Assembly (NCBI GenBank): GCA_937946835.1 | Contig: CALFAV010000032.1 | Location: 1-54,129 of the forward strand | Reading direction: 5' to 3' | DNA length: 54,129 bases | Source: an uncultured Verrucomicrobiae bacterium | GTDB lineage: Bacteria; Verrucomicrobiota; Verrucomicrobiia; Limisphaerales; J093 | Part shown: one piece after another, positions 17,201 through 24,408 of the stretch | How the letters are laid out: every line of letters starts with the position of its first letter | Numbering within the stretch: the first letter of the stretch is position 1 | Made by a program: the position numbers and the translations under genes | Notes under the pieces: model-generated | What the model was told of the DNA's origin: nothing | Database searches by the model: none | Seen by the model: only the letters and a program-made list of their open reading frames with translations

Positions 17201-17957
17201 CAACCTGCTGCCGCAATTCCCCGACGAGGCGGGCGACCTGCCGCAGGCCGAGGGCTGGCAGGCGCTGCGCTTCAAGAGCCGCGAGGTGGAGCTTTACCTG
17301 CGGCCACGCGGGAGCGCCGCCGTGCCGCTGGTGGTGGCGCGCGAGGGGCTGGCCGAGGGGCGGGTGGAGCTGTGCGATCCGTCGGATCCGTCTGAGCCGT
17401 CGGATCGGTTGCGGGCGCGCGCGTGGCTGACCAACACCTCGCGCCTGATCGAGAGCGCCCGGCTCAGCCTGCCCGCCGGCGCGGAGTGGCTGCGCCTGCG
17501 CCTGAGCAGCCCGGACGCCTTTGGCTGGCAGGTCCAGCACGACCGCCGCCTGGCCGTGGTCGTGGCCGACCCGCGCGGCGCGCACCTGCCGTTTCTGCTG
17601 CCGCGGGCGGTGGGCGCGCTGGCCGAAGGCGCGCGGGAGGTGACGCTCCGCTTCGAGGTCACCGGCGAGGGGTTTCATTCCGCCACCTTGTTCGATCCCC
17701 ACGGCGCGCCGGTGCGGCGGGTGCAGCGGTTTGTGGATTTTGAAGACCCCGGTCGCTACGAGCTGGAGTTGAAAGCGCCCGTGGCCGGCCCGCGCGAGGG
17801 TTGGTCACTGGAACTGAACGCGGTGAAAGTGCTCCGCCTCGAGGGTTTTCAACCGTATTGGTCGGCGCGCGCCGAAGACTGGTTCAATCCCGAGCAACTC
17901 GGCGCTGCCGAACCGCGCCGAGCACCAGACCGGCCCGGGGCCGATGGCAACCCATGA
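14274..17957 (+). CDS. Secreted fusion: FGE-sulfatase-like domain plus YetA/PcRGLX-like rhamnogalacturonan lyase
   Basis: 1227 residues. A signal peptide near 10-30 (LLSMAVALRLIPWAMA) is followed by an FGE-sulfatase (SUMF1-type) domain at about 36-257: MVLIPAGPFVMGS, RLPTEAEWEKAARG, GCLDLSGNAWEWT and IGFRCAKD. The cysteine pair that does the chemistry in true formylglycine enzymes is missing where RGGAGEYLYAAPNTG stands. From about residue 300 the order RIFT-type barrel (GFPMPRGRV, WPDGSLRWVLLRF), beta-sandwich, and alpha/alpha toroid (NLEYDVPLNFLHQFLRTGE near 720) matches YetA/PcRGLX-type exo-rhamnogalacturonan lyases. The FGE-like part may bind sugar or scaffold rather than modify sulfatases. 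A small 9-base repeat encodes DPSDPSEPSD near residue 1035. The stop overlaps the next start (ATGA). Confidence 0.75.
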   Translation: MPSRIPVRRGTGLLSMAVALRLIPWAMADLPSVLHSEDGSEMVLIPAGPFVMGSHTGAPEETPPHRRELPAFYLDRTEVTVAQYAAFLAATGHPAPPGWTNGVPPAGTESLPVTNIRWADALRYARWAGKRLPTEAEWEKAARGPDGRPFPWGNADDPARRNKDSGKLRPVGSFPQGASPYGCLDLSGNAWEWTADWFEPYPGTTARSPHFGRHYKVIRGGAGEYLYAAPNTGTTFQRARLVPYGAHDFIGFRCAKDPPGRPPPYDVEAWLQEADALEKATLPPPRALTHERKFAALNAAGDIPVRLVGAPGQSGLVTMGFPMPRGRVRHAAQLRVLDGAGQPRPLATGPLAAWPDGSLRWVLLRFPGRSDETVSVKLEGGPAGAASTPRVTWITNGAIWRLDTGAIQLELDREHGLRALGRQGKPVVEGLDLNLTLQEADGTRALRAGPAEAFEVESRSDLHADLRWRGRFADTQGRPGPMRYDLRLRAEAGSGQVRCWLTVLHAAARQPPWEELKPQVAVADWRLAARLVEPAASWVLGRESAALGVSNAAALRLHQPDDLSYRITDGDRELAAGTRAPGWLAAVHGGAAVSLGVREFWQNHPKALFASGREFGLRLWAGDAPMVWEGGLAKTHEFVLEVTDAPTAPAVEPLLGIVPPAWACGSEAAGALLPRDADALRQLGYWEAWREAGMRQWVNAMPTGLRDYGDAYMGGPYKGKNAYLNLEYDVPLNFLHQFLRTGERWYFDAAAAMVRHQADVDTENVTGFAWKHSPLHTTTEAEFGHVFLRGLLLHHLLTGDRRDREMAERLGDWIAGALERGAGIGNERQIGWSLYAVTALHEVTGRPRYLEAARALAGRLAREQAPTGRFNIRWDNRIAFFNGIAASGLLSVNELAPDLTLERTVLRLAERTLGMYPEYAGRTLNAWCWVLARTGDARFLHHLERTWVSTLEFLLDRDTSTAETHAWRFPAFAARYNLLPQFPDEAGDLPQAEGWQALRFKSREVELYLRPRGSAAVPLVVAREGLAEGRVELCDPSDPSEPSDRLRARAWLTNTSRLIESARLSLPAGAEWLRLRLSSPDAFGWQVQHDRRLAVVVADPRGAHLPFLLPRAVGALAEGAREVTLRFEVTGEGFHSATLFDPHGAPVRRVQRFVDFEDPGRYELELKAPVAGPREGWSLELNAVKVLRLEGFQPYWSARAEDWFNPEQLGAAEPRRAPDRPGADGNP
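17376..17402 (+). repeat. Three 9-base tandem units inside the lyase fusion gene
   Basis: GATCCGTCG, GATCCGTCT, GAGCCGTCG in series, encoding a DPSDPSEPS linker. In frame, so a change in copy number would lengthen or shorten a surface linker without breaking the gene. Confidence 0.6.
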
Positions 17958-20900
17958 CGACTTCACGCCTGACTCGCGCCGTGGTTCTCGGCTGGCAGGT
18001 CGGCACGCTGGTCCTGTCCTGCCGGGTAGCGGCCGGCGACGCTGCTGTCCCCCTCGCTGGCGAGCGGGTGGATTTGGCCGCCTTCGGCCAGCCGCTGCCC
18101 GCACCCGACTGTGGCCTCGAATGGGCCGGGCCGATCCGCGTGGACGAGGTGCGGGCGCGCCCGCCGGAAGGTGAACCGATCGGCGACTGGCGCCTCGAGT
18201 GGTGGGGCAGCATCTGGCCCGACCACGGCGAAGGCGGTTGGAAACGGCTCGACGACCCGTGGAACGGCGAATGGGTGCGGGTGAACGCCGCCCCCGAGAC
18301 CGACGGCGCGGGCAATTGGGTTTTCCGATTTCCCCCACTCGGTCGGGCGGAGTGGAAACGGGCGGTGGAGGCCGGGCGTTACCCCGAAGGCACGCCGCCG
18401 CCCTGGCGCAAGACGCTCAAGGTCCGGTTGGTGGACGGCACCGGCCAGCCCGTGCCCGCTTCCACGCGCCTTGCGGTGTTCAGCGACGCCCGCTGGGCGG
18501 AGGCCGAGTTTGACCTGTGGCATCGGCTGGCCACGGACGCGCCGGCGACCTTCCGGCTCGACCCGGTCCATGGCCTGCTCCGCGAGCTGCAGCCGCTCTC
18601 CACGGAGACCGAGGCGGCAGGCCCGCTCTGGACCGTGCGCGGCCCGGCCGGTGCGACGCGCGGGGTGCGCCTGCGGGTGTTGTACGTGGAGTCCGCCGAT
18701 CCCGACGGCGAAGAGCGCACCCGCCTCACCGTGCGGCTCGGAGCGGCGGCGGACTCGCCGGGGTTTTCCTTTGTGCCCCAGGACGTGCCGGCGCGGGACG
18801 CCCTGCGGCTGCCGGATTTCAACGTCCTGATCGCCCGGGCCGAACTGGCCCGCACCTGGGACAACGACCCCGGTCCGCCGCCGGAAGCCTGGCGCAAGCG
18901 CGTGCGCCAGCGCCTGACCGAGCGCCCGGAGGCCACGCGGGAGTCGGCGATGGCGGGAATCCCCCGCCTGACCCCGCCGAAGGACGTGCCGTTGGGTGTG
19001 CCCTCGGCGCGGCAGGAGTTCTTTGTTTCCCCCGCCGGCGACTGGGCGATCAACGCCCTGAGTCTGAACACCGACAACGGGCGGGACGTTCAGCGCTGGG
19101 TCTTCGCGCAGCGGTTCGCGGAGTCGCGTCCGACCGGCGAGTTGCGGGCCACGCTCGACACCCGCGCCAATCCGGCCTTCGACGGGCGGGACCGCGAGGA
19201 GGTGTCGCGGTGGCTGGAGGAAGGGCACTTGCCGTTGATTCACACACGCTGGCGGACCGGGCCGATTCAATTCCATCACGAACTGGCCACCACCATTCTG
19301 GCCGGCGATTACGGCGATGATGTCACCCGGCGCGGCGATGAAACGGTGGTGCTGCTGACCCGCCTTTGGCTCACCAACACCGCCGCCGAACCGCAGACCG
19401 CCACGGTCCACCTGCGCTACAACCTCGACTGGCCGCTGCGGCTGGATGCCGACGGCCTCCTGCGCGTTGAATGGCCGACCGACCGCACGCGACCGCCGGG
19501 CAGTGAATTGGTGCGGGCACAGGTGCGGGAGGTCAGCTCGGGCGGGACGCCGGGAACCTGGAGCGTGGAGCCCGCGGGCCGGACCGGTACTTCCGCGGTG
19601 GTGCGCTGGCAGGCACGATTGGAGCCGGGTGAGCACCGACGGCTCGAGTTCAAGGCACCGTTCATCGAGGCCCTCGACCCGTCGGAGCTGGACCGGTTGC
19701 GGGCCATCACGTTTGCCGAGGCCGTGCCCGCCATGCTCGATTACTGGCGGCAACGCCTGACGCGGCGCACCCGGATCGTCACCCCCGACCCCGCCCTGAA
19801 CGATTTTTACCGCGCCAACCTCTGGCACATCCTGATCACCACCGACCGCGACCCGGAGACCGGTCTGTTCAACCAGGGCGTGGGCACGGTGCAATACCGC
19901 GTCTTTGCCAATGAGACCGTGATGATCGCGCGCTACCTGGACCGTGTGGGCGAGCACGCCGAGGCGCGCCGTTTCCTCGAACCCCTGTTGCACCATCAGG
20001 GCCAGGAGGCCCTGACAGGGCGGTTCACGACGCGGGAGGGCGTGTTTCACAGCGCCGGCGCCTACACCCACGGGCAGTACGCCATGAATCACGGCTTTGT
20101 GCTCTGGGGCGCGGCGGACCACTACCGGATCACCCGCGACCGCGACTGGCTGCGGCGAGTTGCCCCGCAATTGGTGCAGGGCGCCGAGTTCCTGATCCGG
20201 GAACGCCGGGCCACGTTCGGTCCGCCCGGCGGGCCGCGTTCGCCCATTCACGGCCTGGCGCCAGCGTCCTCGCTCGAGGACGTGATCGAGTTCCAATACT
20301 GGTTCGCCGTGAACGCCTACTTTCACCTGGGCCTGAAACGTGTCGCCGAGGCGCTGGCGGACCTGGACGCCGCGCTGGCTGCGCGGCTGGCCGGCGAGGC
20401 GGGGGCGTATCGCAGCGACATCGAACGTGCCGCCCGCGAGGCGGCCACCCGGGCGGCGGTGGTGCGGTTGCGCGACCACGCCTGGATTCCCTACGTGCCC
20501 TCGCGGGTCTTCCAATGGCGCCACCTGACCGAGGGCTGGATCCGCGAGGCGCTCTACCCGGCGCTGCACCTGGCCGCCGGTGAGGTGGTGTCGCCGCGCG
20601 ATCCGCTGATGACCTGGATGCTCGATGACCTGGAGGACAACCTGTTCTTCTCCTGGCAGTCCGGGCTGAACGTGAGTGACTACGAGCAAACCTGGTTCGA
20701 GCGCGGCGCCGTCACCCTTCAACCGTGCCTGCTGGACCTGCTGCCCACCTACCTGGCGCGCGACGAAATCCCGGCGGCCCTGCGGAACTTCTGGAACACC
20801 TGGGCCCTGAGCATCTACCCGGACACCCGGTGTTTCACCGAGTGGGTGCGGCGGTTCGGCCAGGGCGGCGGCCCGTTGTACAAAACCTCGGACGAAGCGC

Positions 20901-21286
20901 GTTTTCTCCTGTGGCTGCGCGAACTGCTGCTCTGGGAGGACGGCGACGTGTTCTGGTATGGTCGCGGGCTGCCGCGCGCGTGGCTGGCCGAGGGGCAGGA
21001 GGTCGTGCTGGACGCGGCCCCGACCCGCCTGGGGCTGACCGGGCTTAGGCTGAAGTCCGAACTCCGCGCGGGCCGCATTCGGTGCCGGCTCACCCTGCCG
21101 ACGCGGACCCTGCCGCAAGCAGTCTGGCTGCGGCTGCGGCATCCGGAAGGCCGGTTCCCCGACGCCGTCCTGGTGGATGGCGCGGCGTTGCCCGCGTCGG
21201 CGCTGCGAGGCGAAGACATCCAAATCCCGTTGGCACGTTGCGCGCCCGGGCAGGTTCTGGCGGTGGAGGCGGTTTATGCTCGATAG
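17954..21286 (+). CDS. Large secreted six-hairpin (alpha/alpha toroid) glycosidase-like protein
   Basis: 1110 residues. The N-terminus VVLGWQVGTLVLSCRVAAG is an export signal; the cysteine might be lipidated but the lipobox is poor. Residues 30-600 are mostly beta-structure. From about 600 a helical toroid begins: DPALNDFYRANLWHILITT, GLFNQGVGTVQYRVF, FHSAGAYTHGQYAMNHGFVL, then VIEFQYWFAVNAYFHLGLK and WMLDDLEDNLFF. This is the look of six-hairpin glycosidases such as GH78, GH95 or GH63 relatives, but I cannot name the family. A beta domain closes the protein. Start codon overlaps the stop of the lyase fusion (ATGA), so both are made together. Confidence 0.65.
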   Translation: MTTSRLTRAVVLGWQVGTLVLSCRVAAGDAAVPLAGERVDLAAFGQPLPAPDCGLEWAGPIRVDEVRARPPEGEPIGDWRLEWWGSIWPDHGEGGWKRLDDPWNGEWVRVNAAPETDGAGNWVFRFPPLGRAEWKRAVEAGRYPEGTPPPWRKTLKVRLVDGTGQPVPASTRLAVFSDARWAEAEFDLWHRLATDAPATFRLDPVHGLLRELQPLSTETEAAGPLWTVRGPAGATRGVRLRVLYVESADPDGEERTRLTVRLGAAADSPGFSFVPQDVPARDALRLPDFNVLIARAELARTWDNDPGPPPEAWRKRVRQRLTERPEATRESAMAGIPRLTPPKDVPLGVPSARQEFFVSPAGDWAINALSLNTDNGRDVQRWVFAQRFAESRPTGELRATLDTRANPAFDGRDREEVSRWLEEGHLPLIHTRWRTGPIQFHHELATTILAGDYGDDVTRRGDETVVLLTRLWLTNTAAEPQTATVHLRYNLDWPLRLDADGLLRVEWPTDRTRPPGSELVRAQVREVSSGGTPGTWSVEPAGRTGTSAVVRWQARLEPGEHRRLEFKAPFIEALDPSELDRLRAITFAEAVPAMLDYWRQRLTRRTRIVTPDPALNDFYRANLWHILITTDRDPETGLFNQGVGTVQYRVFANETVMIARYLDRVGEHAEARRFLEPLLHHQGQEALTGRFTTREGVFHSAGAYTHGQYAMNHGFVLWGAADHYRITRDRDWLRRVAPQLVQGAEFLIRERRATFGPPGGPRSPIHGLAPASSLEDVIEFQYWFAVNAYFHLGLKRVAEALADLDAALAARLAGEAGAYRSDIERAAREAATRAAVVRLRDHAWIPYVPSRVFQWRHLTEGWIREALYPALHLAAGEVVSPRDPLMTWMLDDLEDNLFFSWQSGLNVSDYEQTWFERGAVTLQPCLLDLLPTYLARDEIPAALRNFWNTWALSIYPDTRCFTEWVRRFGQGGGPLYKTSDEARFLLWLRELLLWEDGDVFWYGRGLPRAWLAEGQEVVLDAAPTRLGLTGLRLKSELRAGRIRCRLTLPTRTLPQAVWLRLRHPEGRFPDAVLVDGAALPASALRGEDIQIPLARCAPGQVLAVEAVYAR

Positions 21287-21452
21287 ATTCGATGGCTGCG
21301 GCAGACGCGTTGAGCCGGGGGAGGGGGCTGGAAACTCATCTGACGCCGCCCGCGCACGCCACGCGCGGTGGGCGGGACGGGCGCGCGTTCACCCGGCTTT
21401 GCGTGGGCTGGTGAAGTGCAGCGGCAGCAGCGGCGGGCCGCGGTGCGCGGCG

Positions 21453-22550
21453 ATGTGGGTTGCTTTTGGCGTCCTTCTCTCCGCAAGTGCGGCGGAGCCG
21501 TCCGTTTGGTCAGCCGAACCCGAACCGCTGATCTTGGTGCGCCGGGTGGCGGATGCCGTGCTGCGCGATAATCCCGAACCGCCGCCGTTTGACTGGGGCG
21601 AGGGCGTCCTGCTGGCCGGGATGATGCACGCACATCGCGTCACCGGGGAGGCGCGGTATCTGGAGTTCGTGCGCCGTTTTGCCGATCACTGGGCGGCCCG
21701 CGGCATCGGTCCGGTGCTGGCCGAGAAAGGCTACTGCGGGCACTGGGGGCCGGCCTGGGCGCTGTGGTTGTTGTTCGAGCAGACCGGCGAGGAACGCCAT
21801 GCCCGGCTCGCCGAAGAGGTCATTGACTTCCTGCTCCACCGCGCCGAGCGCACGCGCGACGGCGGCCTGAGTCATTTCAACGGCAAACCGCAACTGTGGG
21901 TGGACACGCTGGCGATGGTGTGCCCGGTCCTGTCGCATGGCAGCCGGCTGCGGGCGCGCCCGGATTGGCAGGCCGAAGCCGTGCGGCAGTTTGAGCTGTT
22001 CTCCGCCCGGTTGCAGGACCCGGCCAGCGGCCTTTACGTGCATCTCTGGGACGAGGCGACCAACCAGAAGACGACGGCACTTTGGGCGCGGGGCAATGGT
22101 TGGGTGGTGCTCTCGCTGGTGGAAATGATCCGCAACGAACCGCCCCGCTCCACGGTGGCCCGCGAATTGCGCGCCGCCCTGGATCGCCTGCTCCGCGCCC
22201 TGATGAAACGGCAAGACCCGGCCAGCGGTCTCTGGCACACGGTCGTGGATGCGCCGGACACACCCCTGGAGACGTCGGCCTCGGCCATGTTTCTTTACGG
22301 GTTGGCCCACGGTCGGAGGTTGAAGCCGGAAGGAGCGACGACGGAGGTCGCCCTGCGTGCTGCCTGGCAGGGTCTGGCGCGACAAGTGGACGCGCAGGGC
22401 CGGGTCACCGGGGTTTCCGCCGGCACCATTCCCGGCGACAAGGCCCGCTATGCCGCCCGGCCGCTGGGCACCTACCCGTGGGGCACCGGGGCGTTTCTGT
22501 TGGCCGCCGCTGCCCTGGTGGAGGGGGAGTCTGCGAACAATTTCCGGTGA
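21453..22550 (+). CDS. Unsaturated rhamnogalacturonyl hydrolase, GH105/GH88 family
   Basis: 365 residues with a signal peptide (WVAFGVLLSASAAEP). The mature part is a six-hairpin GH88/GH105 enzyme: FDWGEGVLLAGMMHAHRVTG, GKPQLWVDTLAM with the catalytic-type Asp near residue 149, TALWARGNGWVV, and LETSASAMFLYGLAHG. Such enzymes remove the unsaturated galacturonyl residue left at the non-reducing end by rhamnogalacturonan lyases, which fits the lyase-like fusion two genes upstream. The ATG at 21453 directly precedes the signal peptide; longer in-frame starts overlap the end of the preceding gene and are less likely. 166 bases separate it from the preceding stop. Confidence 0.85.
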   Translation: MWVAFGVLLSASAAEPSVWSAEPEPLILVRRVADAVLRDNPEPPPFDWGEGVLLAGMMHAHRVTGEARYLEFVRRFADHWAARGIGPVLAEKGYCGHWGPAWALWLLFEQTGEERHARLAEEVIDFLLHRAERTRDGGLSHFNGKPQLWVDTLAMVCPVLSHGSRLRARPDWQAEAVRQFELFSARLQDPASGLYVHLWDEATNQKTTALWARGNGWVVLSLVEMIRNEPPRSTVARELRAALDRLLRALMKRQDPASGLWHTVVDAPDTPLETSASAMFLYGLAHGRRLKPEGATTEVALRAAWQGLARQVDAQGRVTGVSAGTIPGDKARYAARPLGTYPWGTGAFLLAAAALVEGESANNFR

Positions 22551-22636
22551 CCGGTCTGGAGCCGGGGTGGGGTCGTCCGGCAATGCCGGCTCGAACCAGA
22601 GTGGGGAACCTGCCGGCCGACAACCCACTGGTCGGC

Positions 22637-23710
22637 TCAAGGCAGCCCGAACTCCCTGCGGTTTTGCTCGCAGGACACCAGCACCGGCCGGTCGGGCAGC
22701 CGGGCTTTGAGCAGGGCCTGCTCGTCCGCAACCGCGGTCAGGGGCAGGGCCACCTGGCCGCCTTCGGCGGCGCTGCGCTGGAGGGCAAACATGACTTCGG
22801 CCCCCAGGCAGGCGTGCTCGAAGTTGCAGGGATGTACCTGCCGGTCGTCGTCCAGCCAATCGGCCATCTGCTGGATGTACGGCGGCATGTCCAGGTCGTA
22901 GTTCATCGCGCCCTCGCCGGACTCGTAGCCGCGGCTTCGGGTCACCGCGCGCCAGCCGCCGTTGGTGAGCACTTCGGCAAAGCCCTCGGTGCCCTGGGCG
23001 CCGATGCGGTTCTTGCCCCACCACTTGGCGACCTCGGGCTGGTCCGGGGCGCCGGCACCGCATTCGTAGATGCCGCGCACACCGTTGGCAAACTGCACGA
23101 ACCCGGCGAGGTAATCGGGCGAGGGGTGGTTGTCGGTGAACTTGGACCGGCCCGCCGCCTGGGCCATGGCCCAGACGCCGGGCGCGTAGTCATTAAACCA
23201 CATCGAGTAGTCAATCAGGTGGCTGAGCATGTGGGTCATCCAACCGGTGGCGGTGCCATAGACGGTGTGGACCCGGCCGAGCGCGCCGCCGGCCACGATC
23301 TCTTTCACCTTCTGGTAATGCTGGCCGTAACGGTGCTGGTGACTGACCACGGCCTTCACGCCCGCTTGGCGAATCAGGTCGCGGATGGTGAACAGTTCGG
23401 CGCTGGTCAGGGCCACGGGTTTCTCGAAGGCGATCAGCTTGGCGCCGCAGTCCACCGCTGCCCGGATGAAGGGCAGGCGCAGGTGGGGCAGCGTGCAGAA
23501 GCAGAACACGTCCGGCTTGAGTTCGCGCGCCAGTGCGGCGGCATCGGTGCCGGTGCGCGGCCCGCCGACCCTGGCCGCGGCGGCCTCGAGGCGGGCGGGG
23601 TCAATGTCGCAGAGGCCAATGACCCGGAAGCGGGGGTTGGCGTGGAAGGCGGCGGCGTGGTGCAAGCCGCGCTTGCCCAGGCCGACAACGAGGACGGTGT
23701 AGGGGGTCAT
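22637..23710 (-). CDS. Gfo/Idh/MocA family NAD(P)-dependent oxidoreductase
   Basis: 357 residues. The N-terminal Rossmann fold has VVGLGKRGLHHAAAF (dinucleotide loop around residues 8-15), GLCDIDPARLEAA, and the family lysine in FEKPVALTSAE near residue 95. The C-terminal half is the typical alpha/beta substrate domain, with VVSHQHRYG and YSMWFNDY. Members oxidise or reduce sugars, inositols or UDP-sugars. No signal peptide, so cytoplasmic. Its place next to the carbohydrate locus suggests work on a released monosaccharide, but it is convergent with GH105 and may instead belong with the DegT-type gene 0.7 kb upstream. Confidence 0.88.
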   Translation of the reverse strand: MTPYTVLVVGLGKRGLHHAAAFHANPRFRVIGLCDIDPARLEAAAARVGGPRTGTDAAALARELKPDVFCFCTLPHLRLPFIRAAVDCGAKLIAFEKPVALTSAELFTIRDLIRQAGVKAVVSHQHRYGQHYQKVKEIVAGGALGRVHTVYGTATGWMTHMLSHLIDYSMWFNDYAPGVWAMAQAAGRSKFTDNHPSPDYLAGFVQFANGVRGIYECGAGAPDQPEVAKWWGKNRIGAQGTEGFAEVLTNGGWRAVTRSRGYESGEGAMNYDLDMPPYIQQMADWLDDDRQVHPCNFEHACLGAEVMFALQRSAAEGGQVALPLTAVADEQALLKARLPDRPVLVSCEQNRREFGLP

Positions 23711-23756
23711 AAGTGGAGTCCGACAGGGAGTGTCGCAGTTGTCTCCAGGCTTCGGG

Positions 23757-24053
23757 TCATGGAGTTATCCGAGAGGACCAGTAACCGGGCCGCCGGCGGT
23801 CATGGGCCACCGCCGCAATGTAGATGATCTCGCCGCGGATGAAGTAAGTGGCATACTACGGGAACACCGGACAGTTTACCCGCCGCCAACCACCGGGCCG
23901 CTCCCGCCAAAGCAGCGGGTTGGCTGCGATATGATCCACCACGCGGGCCACTTCACGTGCGAACCGGTGGCCCAGTCCCGGGGACCGGGATTCGTACCAA
24001 GAGGCGGCTTCCTCCAGGTCGCGCCGGGCTTCTTCAAGGAATTCAACGGTCAC
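23757..24053 (-). pseudogene. ParE/RelE-type toxin gene broken by an in-frame TAG
   Basis: Starting at the GTG at 24053, VTVEFLEEARRDLEEAASWY, GLGHRFAREVARVVDHIAANP and RRVNCPVFP form the first two thirds of a ParE/RelE-family toxin. A TAG codon at 23858-23856 stops it after 65 residues. The same frame goes on with YATYFIRGEIIYIAAVAHDRR and PGYW, the family's C-terminal strand and its conserved basic end, to a TGA at 23757. Without the stop it would be 98 residues, the normal size. It overlaps the antitoxin by 11 bases, the usual antitoxin-first arrangement. A single base change explains the loss; a sequencing error cannot be excluded. Confidence 0.75.
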
Positions 24054-24279
24054 GCCCGAACTGCTGGTCCAGATCCGCAAAAACCTGGCCAGCCGGAGAC
24101 GTGGTCCCTTCACCGCGGTCAAAGCGCGCGATGCGTTCCCGAATGGCCGCATCCCAAGCACGTTCGAGCTCGGTGTCGGCTTCGGGTTCGCCGCTGGTCA
24201 AGACGCGGCGCACCAGCGTCAACCGCTCTTCGACGGGAAGGGCGCAAGCTTCCCGCACCAGTTCTTCCAATCTGCTCAC
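24043..24279 (-). CDS. Antitoxin of a ParE-type toxin-antitoxin pair (addiction module protein)
   Basis: 78 residues from the GTG at 24279. Helical and acidic: SRLEELVREACALPVEERLTL, then ELERAWDAAIRERIARFDRGE. This matches the short addiction-module antitoxins that carry the LPxxERxxL segment and a C-terminal W-x-x-x-I-x-x-R-I stretch. It would neutralise the ParE-like protein encoded downstream, which is now truncated, so the antitoxin may be an orphan. A perfect-arm inverted repeat abuts the start codon and overlaps the predicted -10, which suggests autoregulation. The GTG is preferred over an upstream one at 24345 because of that promoter and because the conserved region begins there. Confidence 0.7.
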   Translation of the reverse strand: MSRLEELVREACALPVEERLTLVRRVLTSGEPEADTELERAWDAAIRERIARFDRGEGTTSPAGQVFADLDQQFGRDR

Positions 24280-24293
24280 GGCACCAAGGTGCC
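24280..24293. promoter_or_regulatory. Predicted operator of the toxin-antitoxin pair
   Basis: GGCACC-AA-GGTGCC, perfect 6-base arms, directly next to the antitoxin GTG and overlapping the predicted -10 (24286-24291). Placement is what is expected for binding by the antitoxin or the complex. Confidence 0.45.
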
Positions 24294-24314
24294 AGCGAAG
24301 CCCGGCGTTGTCAT
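24286..24314 (-). promoter_or_regulatory. Predicted promoter of the toxin-antitoxin pair
   Basis: On the minus strand ATGACA (24314-24309), 17 bases, CACCTT (24291-24286), 6 bases to the GTG at 24279. Good -35, weak -10. Confidence 0.4.
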
Positions 24315-24408
24315 GCCCGTTTTCAGTGCCTTGCCGGGCCGTCACCGGAGGTTGGGTACCCGGTGCTGTCCGTGGGTGTCTCTCGTGCGGAAGCTGCCGG
24401 GCGCAGGC

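Noticed and set aside
17963..21223. A 1086-codon minus-strand open frame
   Set aside because: Mirror of the six-hairpin gene on the other strand; composition is repetitive and no motifs are present.
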